In this document: positions 59,445 through 64,000 of the stretch, piece by piece
Layout: every line of letters starts with the position of its first letter
Numbering within the stretch: position 1 is the stretch's first letter
Source of the DNA: Lactiplantibacillus modestisalitolerans
GTDB taxonomy: Bacteria > Bacillota > Bacilli > Lactobacillales > Lactobacillaceae
DNA: 64,000 nucleotides
Assembly (NCBI RefSeq): GCF_005405425.1
Contig: NZ_BJEA01000012.1
Coordinates: 1 to 64,000 of the forward strand
Direction of reading: 5' to 3'
Notes under the pieces: model-generated
Databases searched by the model: none
What the model saw: the letters and a program-made list of their open reading frames with translations, nothing else
What the model was told of the DNA's origin: nothing
Translations under genes and position numbers: made by a program

Positions 59445-59467
59445 GTGTAAGATCCTCGTTTTTTGAA

Positions 59468-60382
59468 TTAGGTTAATGATAATAAGCGGTGCATTAGTTG
59501 AAAATGGTGCATTAACGCTAGCTTTTTAACGACGCCCAGGCCGGGAAAGCGCGGCGGTGTTTGGAGTGCTAGCAATTCCTGCAGCGCGGGGGTCGCGTTC
59601 AGGCCCGTTAAATGCGTTGGCGCCCAGGCCGTTAGTTTCGTTAAGGCCTCGAAAAATTTTTGCCGTTGGCCCCGCATGCTGGCGTTACTGTCGGAGACGA
59701 AGTGGTGAATCCGGAGCGTTCCGTCGGCGGTGGCATAGATGACGTGGAGGGCGATCGCCCGTTCCGGCATCCCACGGTCAAAGTAGCGTTGCCCCATTAA
59801 CGAGTAGTCACCGAAGCCTTGGTAACCAAAGGGGGCTTGCGCCCACAACGCGCCACTGAAAAATTCATCGGGTAACTGCTGGTAATCGGCGACGTGCTCG
59901 GGTGTTGTAAGTGAATCCGTCAGCTGAATGGCGCGGTCACCCGCAATCGCGTGGAGCCGGGCCTCGTTGGAAATCAGAATACCAGCAACTTGGCGCAATG
60001 CGGCTGTTTGTTGATAGGCGGCCAATAACGGGTAGTTCGGGGCGACTAGTAAACTAGTTTGCTGCGGCCCGGTCGTCAGAAAATCCGCACTAAAATCGTT
60101 GGCTAAAATGGCGGCCGGGTGAAAGAACGGGACGTTGCTTAGAGTGGGTAACGGGTAGCGTTTCGCGCTATGGAGCCCGTATAAACTAACTTGCGGGTTA
60201 GCAATTAAACTAAACGGTTGTTGCGCGGCTATGAGCGCTTGGACGGTTCGTTGCAGTTCTTTAGAATCTCGGACCGGCTCAATGATTGGGACGATGTGCG
60301 GTCCCAGCATGTCAGCCTTTACGAGCGCTTCTAAAGCGAGCATATCATACATCCGACCGCGAAGATAGGGATAATAGGTCAT
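59468..60382 (-). CDS. sce7725/Beta-protein-like family protein
   Basis: 304 residues from the ATG at 60382 (GGGAGA six bases upstream), overlapping the preceding stop by four bases. The start MTYYPYLRGRMYDMLALEALVKADMLGPHIVPIIEPV is the mark of sce7725 family proteins, related to the phage Beta protein family; a TIM-barrel-like repeat of strands and helices follows. QAPFGYQGFGDYSLMGQRYFDRGMPERAIALHVIYATADGTLRIHHFVSDS is a further conserved-looking block. The family has no proven function but is often found beside nuclease genes; here it follows a PD-(D/E)XK nuclease and a helicase. Confidence 0.75.
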   Translation of the reverse strand: MTYYPYLRGRMYDMLALEALVKADMLGPHIVPIIEPVRDSKELQRTVQALIAAQQPFSLIANPQVSLYGLHSAKRYPLPTLSNVPFFHPAAILANDFSADFLTTGPQQTSLLVAPNYPLLAAYQQTAALRQVAGILISNEARLHAIAGDRAIQLTDSLTTPEHVADYQQLPDEFFSGALWAQAPFGYQGFGDYSLMGQRYFDRGMPERAIALHVIYATADGTLRIHHFVSDSNASMRGQRQKFFEALTKLTAWAPTHLTGLNATPALQELLALQTPPRFPGLGVVKKLALMHHFQLMHRLLSLT

Positions 60383-61095
60383 AGGCGCTCTCCCAAATCG
60401 GGGGCGTGCAATTTTGCGAGTTGCAGTTTTAGCGCTTGGCACTCAGCGTTGCGGGCGTCCAGCTCGGTTTGCAGGGCGGTAACGGCCTGGTCTTCAAGTT
60501 CAGCGCTAAAGCGGTCGTACAAGTTGTGCTCCGGTGTGTAGACGTCGTAGCCCACCTGGGCGCGTTTTCGCAGCTCCTTAAAAAGCTGGTCATCCGAATA
60601 CAGTTGCAGGCCCTTTTTAACCCGTTTAGCTTTATCGACTTCGCGGAATAGTGAGCCGACGAAGTGGTGGGTCAAAGCCGTTTCATCAACTTGTAAGGCT
60701 TGCGCCTGGGCCTTTTTAACGAGTGTTAGGAACCCGGGCGTTCGTAACGGGTGTGGCGCTAAGGCCTTTGCACGTGCATCGAAAGGCTGGTAAATCAGCA
60801 CGCCAACGTGGGCCGGAATTTCATCCCGAACGGCATCGTATAGCTCGCGCGGCAGGACGAAGTAGTTGTAATGACCAATGAAGGATAACTTAGCCTTCGA
60901 GTGGAAGTCGGCCTTAGTTACTTTTAATTCGAAACAGCGCCAAACAACGTCGCCGTTTGCGGCGACTTCGTAACTGAGTGTATCGACGATTCCCTTTTTA
61001 GCGGGCATCGAGACTTCCTCCACGACGTAGGCGCCTTGGTCTAAACAGTAGTGGTAGAGGGTCGTTTCAAGTTGTTTCGTGAGTTTGGTTTTCAT
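60379..61095 (-). CDS. PD-(D/E)XK nuclease-like protein (MmcB-like)
   Basis: 238 residues from the ATG at 61095, with GGAGG six bases upstream; a longer reading has no such site. The nuclease core shows Asp38 (IVDTLSYEV), then Glu56-x-Lys58 (WRCFELKVTKADFHSKAKLSF), as in MmcB-like and sce7726-like restriction-fold proteins. GHYNYFVLPRELYDAVRDEIPAHVGVLIY forms the end of that domain (about residue 100). The C-terminal third is a coiled coil (FSAELEDQAVTALQTELDARNAECQALKLQLAKLH) suited to oligomers or partner binding. It overlaps the helicase gene by 29 bases and the next gene by four, so it is tightly coupled. Confidence 0.75.
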   Translation of the reverse strand: MKTKLTKQLETTLYHYCLDQGAYVVEEVSMPAKKGIVDTLSYEVAANGDVVWRCFELKVTKADFHSKAKLSFIGHYNYFVLPRELYDAVRDEIPAHVGVLIYQPFDARAKALAPHPLRTPGFLTLVKKAQAQALQVDETALTHHFVGSLFREVDKAKRVKKGLQLYSDDQLFKELRKRAQVGYDVYTPEHNLYDRFSAELEDQAVTALQTELDARNAECQALKLQLAKLHAPDLGERL

Positions 61096-63469
61096 CGGGG
61101 ACCTCCGTTTGGTGCCAAAAATTGGCAATCGTCGCCGTTAGTTGTGGGAGTGATTCAATCGTTTGGTAATATTGCCAGTGCGGCGGAAAGAGGGCGGTGT
61201 AGCGCCGACTCGCAAAGCGCTGGTCGAGTAACAAAATAATTCCGGTGTCGGTCTGACTGCGAATGAGCCGCCCAGCGGCCTGCAAGACGTTGTTCATTCC
61301 GGGCAATTGGTAGGCGTAGGCGAATCCCTGACCGTTTTGGTGATCGTAATAGTCGCGAATCAGGTTCGTTTCGGCGTTGATGCCGGGTAAGCCGACGCTA
61401 ACGATGGCAACGCCAATTAGGCGGCGCCCCCGTAAATCGATTCCTTCGGAAAAAATTCCGCCGAGAACGCAAAACCCGACGAGCGGCTGATCATCGTCAA
61501 TATTGAAGCGGTCGAGAAAGGCTTGCCGTTCGGCGGCCGCCATCGTTGGGGCCTGCGCCACCGTGGTGAGCTCCGGATGGGCCTGGGTAAACGCTGCCTG
61601 AACTTGGTGTAAATACCCGTAGGACGGGAAAAAGACGAGGTAGTGACCGCGTTTACCAGTCACGAGCGCGGATAAACTAGCCACGATGCGGTCTAAGTTA
61701 TGTGCGCGTTGATGATAGGTCGTTTGCACGTAGCGGGTGACCAAAATCGCCTGGTGCTTGGGTGGAAATGGCGATGGTAGTTGGTAGGCTAAGCTATTCG
61801 CCTCGCCACCCAATACACGTTGGTAGTAACTCATGGGTGACAACGTTGCGGAGAACAGAACCGCGCCTGCGCCGAGGCTCAGCGAACGGTGCAGAAAGTC
61901 ACTGGGATCAAGGCAGAGCTGCTTGACGGTTAAATGGTGCTCCGTGTAAACGTAGCGGGTTTGGTAACTGCCGTCGTACCAGTCCCCGATTTTAACGAAC
62001 GTTAGGCTCGCAAAAAAATAGTCCCGAACCGCATCCACTAGCGGCGACGGTTTTTGGGTGGTTAGCCAGTCAGTGACGAACTCGTTGAACTTTCGTAACA
62101 CTGGCAGTAACCGTTCCGGTGGGTCGGGCAGCACTTGTTCGGTCGCGTCTTCTTCAAACAGGCTCTTGGTCAGCCGGGTAAACCCGCGCCGAACCTTCTT
62201 CAAAGCCTGCTGGAGGTCGTCACTGGGTTGCGTTTGATCGGGCTTCGCCAATTTTAACAAGCCCGCAATCGGCTGATCACTAATTTCGGCCGAGTACATG
62301 GCCCGCGAGCGGCTCACGAGGTTGTGGGCCTCGTCCACCAAGAAAAAGTTATCATCGTCATCCTCACTAAAGAAGCGTTGCAAGTATACCAACGGATCAA
62401 AAAGGTAGTTATAATCGCAAATGACCAAGTCGCAGAAAAGTGACGCGTCGAGCGAAAATTCAAACGGGTCGACGGTGTGTTTGCGCGCGTATTGTTCAAT
62501 AACGGGCCGGGTCAACTGATCCTCGTGGGTCAATAAATCCTTTAACGCCGGCTTTAAACGGTCATAGTAGCCCACCATAAAGGGGTTCTCTTCTGGGAGG
62601 AGGTCTTGCTCCTCGGCAAAGCGAATCTGATCCTTAGCGGTGAGGGTAATACTTTTTAAACGCAGGCCCTTGTTAGCCATTAAGGCGACTGCTTCTTCGG
62701 CAACTCGGCGGGTACTCTGCTTAGCGGTCAGGTAAAAGAGCCGTTCAATCAGGTCTTGCCCCATGGCCTTAATCGCGGGAAATAGCGTCGAAATTGTTTT
62801 ACCAGTTCCGGTAGGTGCTTCCACGAATAAGCGCTTTTGAAGGCGGATGGTCTTGTAAACGGCCGCGGCCAGTTCCCGTTGGCCCGTGCGAAAAGCGGGA
62901 AACGGAAACGCAAGCGGTTCAATCGAAGTGTTGCGGCGATGGCGCAGGTCGGCTCGGAGGGTCAACCAATACTCGTATTCAGTAATTAAGTCCTTAAAAA
63001 ATTGATCGAGTTCGGCGCGGTGAAGCACTTTTTGCGTCTTAGTAATTTTTTCGGTTGAAACTTGGAAATACGTTAATTGAAGCGTCACTTGGTCCAAATC
63101 GGGATGGGCTTGTAATAACAGGTAGCCGTAAACTTTGACCTGACCCCAGTAAAGTGTCAGGGTATTCGTGCTGAGGTCAGTGAAGTCCTGATCGGAGGTT
63201 TTGATTTCTTCGATTAAGGCCCCGTCGGCGTTTAATTGAAGGCCGTCGGCGCGGCCCGAAATGATGTAATCGGCGTTGTTCATCGTGACGGTCGTCTTCA
63301 AATAGACTTCGCTCGCGTAGTCGCTACCACGGGTGCTTTGAAGTTGGCGGTGGATTTTGGCCCCGGCCAGGGCAGTATTTTGGCTGTTTTTGACGTCGTT
63401 TAGGTCGCCCTGACGGAGAACGAATTCAACTAATTGGCGGATGCCAATTTTAGTGGCCACGGTGGACAC
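61067..63469 (-). CDS. XPD/DinG-like helicase with N-terminal RecB-type nuclease domain
   Basis: 800 residues. Residues about 5-165 form a RecB/Cas4-like nuclease: Asp75 (ISGRADGLQ), Glu88-x-Lys90 (IEEIKTS) and Gln110/Tyr114 (GQVKVYGYLL), all catalytic positions kept. The superfamily 2 helicase follows: FRTGQRELAAAVYKTI (Q motif), Walker A EAPTGTGKT (217-225), DEAH box LVDEAHNL, and the C-terminal block GGIFSEGIDLRGRRLIGVAIVSVGLPGIN ... QAAGRLIRSQTDTGIILLLDQRF. In relatives the segment before GYYDR carries four cysteines of a 4Fe-4S cluster; here it reads IRFAEEQDLLPEENPFMVGYYDR without any. GGAGG lies before the GTG start. First gene of the four-gene operon. Confidence 0.88.
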   Translation of the reverse strand: MSTVATKIGIRQLVEFVLRQGDLNDVKNSQNTALAGAKIHRQLQSTRGSDYASEVYLKTTVTMNNADYIISGRADGLQLNADGALIEEIKTSDQDFTDLSTNTLTLYWGQVKVYGYLLLQAHPDLDQVTLQLTYFQVSTEKITKTQKVLHRAELDQFFKDLITEYEYWLTLRADLRHRRNTSIEPLAFPFPAFRTGQRELAAAVYKTIRLQKRLFVEAPTGTGKTISTLFPAIKAMGQDLIERLFYLTAKQSTRRVAEEAVALMANKGLRLKSITLTAKDQIRFAEEQDLLPEENPFMVGYYDRLKPALKDLLTHEDQLTRPVIEQYARKHTVDPFEFSLDASLFCDLVICDYNYLFDPLVYLQRFFSEDDDDNFFLVDEAHNLVSRSRAMYSAEISDQPIAGLLKLAKPDQTQPSDDLQQALKKVRRGFTRLTKSLFEEDATEQVLPDPPERLLPVLRKFNEFVTDWLTTQKPSPLVDAVRDYFFASLTFVKIGDWYDGSYQTRYVYTEHHLTVKQLCLDPSDFLHRSLSLGAGAVLFSATLSPMSYYQRVLGGEANSLAYQLPSPFPPKHQAILVTRYVQTTYHQRAHNLDRIVASLSALVTGKRGHYLVFFPSYGYLHQVQAAFTQAHPELTTVAQAPTMAAAERQAFLDRFNIDDDQPLVGFCVLGGIFSEGIDLRGRRLIGVAIVSVGLPGINAETNLIRDYYDHQNGQGFAYAYQLPGMNNVLQAAGRLIRSQTDTGIILLLDQRFASRRYTALFPPHWQYYQTIESLPQLTATIANFWHQTEVPDENQTHETT

Positions 63470-63577
63470 CTCCTGCTTGCGTAGAAATTAAACCTATTAT
63501 AAAACAGATGTTCGTATTTGGATAGAGTGTGAGGGCCAGCGGGTTGGTTTGAGGATTAGCCTAGCCAGTGGTGCTAT

Positions 63578-63737
63578 GCGGGTTTTGCATGGTACCGCTG
63601 GCGTAGCTAACCGCAGAACCAAGCTGGCCCGAACACGTTTCGGCTATATCGCAGTAAAGCAACTAGTTGTCGCGGGTTATGCGATGGCGGCTTAGCGTAG
63701 CAAGCGCAGATGCCAGTCTGGCCGAACACGTTTCGAC
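63578..63737 (+). repeat. Two imperfect direct repeats
   Basis: 63578-63644 and 63672-63737 both begin GCGGGTT.TGC and end GGCC(C)GAACACGTTTCG(G/A)C with similar middles (GCGTAGC, CGCAGA). Each about 67 bases, offset 94. They lie in the 358-base gap upstream of the helicase operon; no gene seen there. Confidence 0.65.
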
Positions 63738-63754
63738 AATCGTTGTCTAAAAAT

Positions 63755-63787
63755 AAAAACAAGACCGTGACGTTTGCCACGGCCTCC
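63755..63787 (-). terminator. Terminator of the partial membrane gene
   Basis: On the minus strand CCGTGGCAAACGTCACGG (CCGTG/CACGG) followed by TCTTGTTTTTA. Confidence 0.75.
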
Positions 63788-63827
63788 TAAAAAGTAACTT
63801 AAAAATGTAACCTGTGAGTAGTCGAAG

Positions 63828-64000
63828 TTAATGGAACCAGTTACTGTGACGGCGACGAATTGCCTTGCGAATGCTCAATCCGTAACTAGTGATTGCACCG
63901 GTTAAAATAACCGCTATGAGCGCTCCCAGCCAAGAGTGGGGCGAGCTATAGTAACTCGCGTAACCAGCGCCAAGACTAACGGCGATAATGACGGGAACGA
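63828..64000 (-). CDS. Small membrane protein, 3' part
   Basis: Reading open from the window end to TAA at 63828-63830; 56 residues visible. Two hydrophobic stretches (VPVIIAVSLGAGYASYY and WLGALIAVILTGAITSYGLSI) and a basic tail (RKAIRRRHSNWFH). The start lies outside the window, so size and family cannot be given. A terminator follows. Confidence 0.65.
   Translation of the reverse strand, partial: VPVIIAVSLGAGYASYYSSPHSWLGALIAVILTGAITSYGLSIRKAIRRRHSNWFH

Overview
The window reads as chromosomal DNA of a lactobacillus of the Lactiplantibacillus plantarum type. It is dense, has short intergenic gaps, uses AGGAGG-like ribosome binding sites with some GTG and TTG starts, and is moderately GC-rich for the group. 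Content typical of that group includes a four-gene mannitol PTS operon, a treR-phosphotrehalase-PTS trehalose operon, an lpdB-lpdD pair, a WxL lectin-like surface protein, two LysM wall proteins (one with an Apf-type C-terminus), a C69 dipeptidase and an LCP protein. The assignment rests on recognised families and on remembered gene order, not on a search. No rRNA, tRNA or CRISPR array was seen.

Layout. Bases 1-420: the end of an IS200/IS605-type transposase gene abutting what looks like the 5' stump of a crcB-like gene. 540-2365: an ABC-F protein behind a structured leader with a three-codon uORF. 2386-5240 (minus): a TPP-riboswitch-controlled YkoE-YkoD-YkoC thiamine/HMP ECF transporter. 5384-10480: glutathione peroxidase, aldo/keto reductase, GreA, NagB (with cre and NagR-like sites) and a C69 dipeptidase. 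10599-16460: mtlA-mtlR-mtlF-mtlD. 16690-23690: MerR-like protein, thioredoxin, Ndk, DUF2252, FMN reductase, Map and PnuC. 23760-31600: trehalose operon, an unknown gene and a GH65 enzyme. 31718-36295: lpdB-lpdD, Rrf2 and TetR regulators, MntH. 36297-42136 (mostly minus): small secreted and unknown proteins, a two-component system and an LCP protein. 42330-50860: FAD oxidase, small alarmone synthetase, TetR with a divergent giant MMPL protein, and Tag. 50989-58680: WxL lectin protein, MacB-like ABC pair, two LysM proteins flanking a truncated oxidoreductase. 59073-63469 (minus): a four-gene operon of helicase-nuclease, second PD-(D/E)XK nuclease, sce7725/Beta-like protein and a GcvH-like protein. 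A partial membrane gene runs off the right end.

How it works together. Much of the window concerns carbon source uptake under catabolite control (perfect cre matches at nagB and treR, near matches at mtlA) and cell-envelope upkeep. The LysM gene pair shares an exactly spaced triple ATTACA promoter element that suggests one common envelope regulator, possibly WalR.

Most unusual signals: the minus-strand DNA-processing operon whose XPD-like helicase has lost its Fe-S cysteines; the shared LysM promoter element; the ABC-F leader with mutually exclusive pairings; a family of short non-coding elements with terminal inverted repeats; a mannitol PTS protein with a second, cysteine-less EIIB domain; and a GcvH-like protein without a lipoylation lysine.
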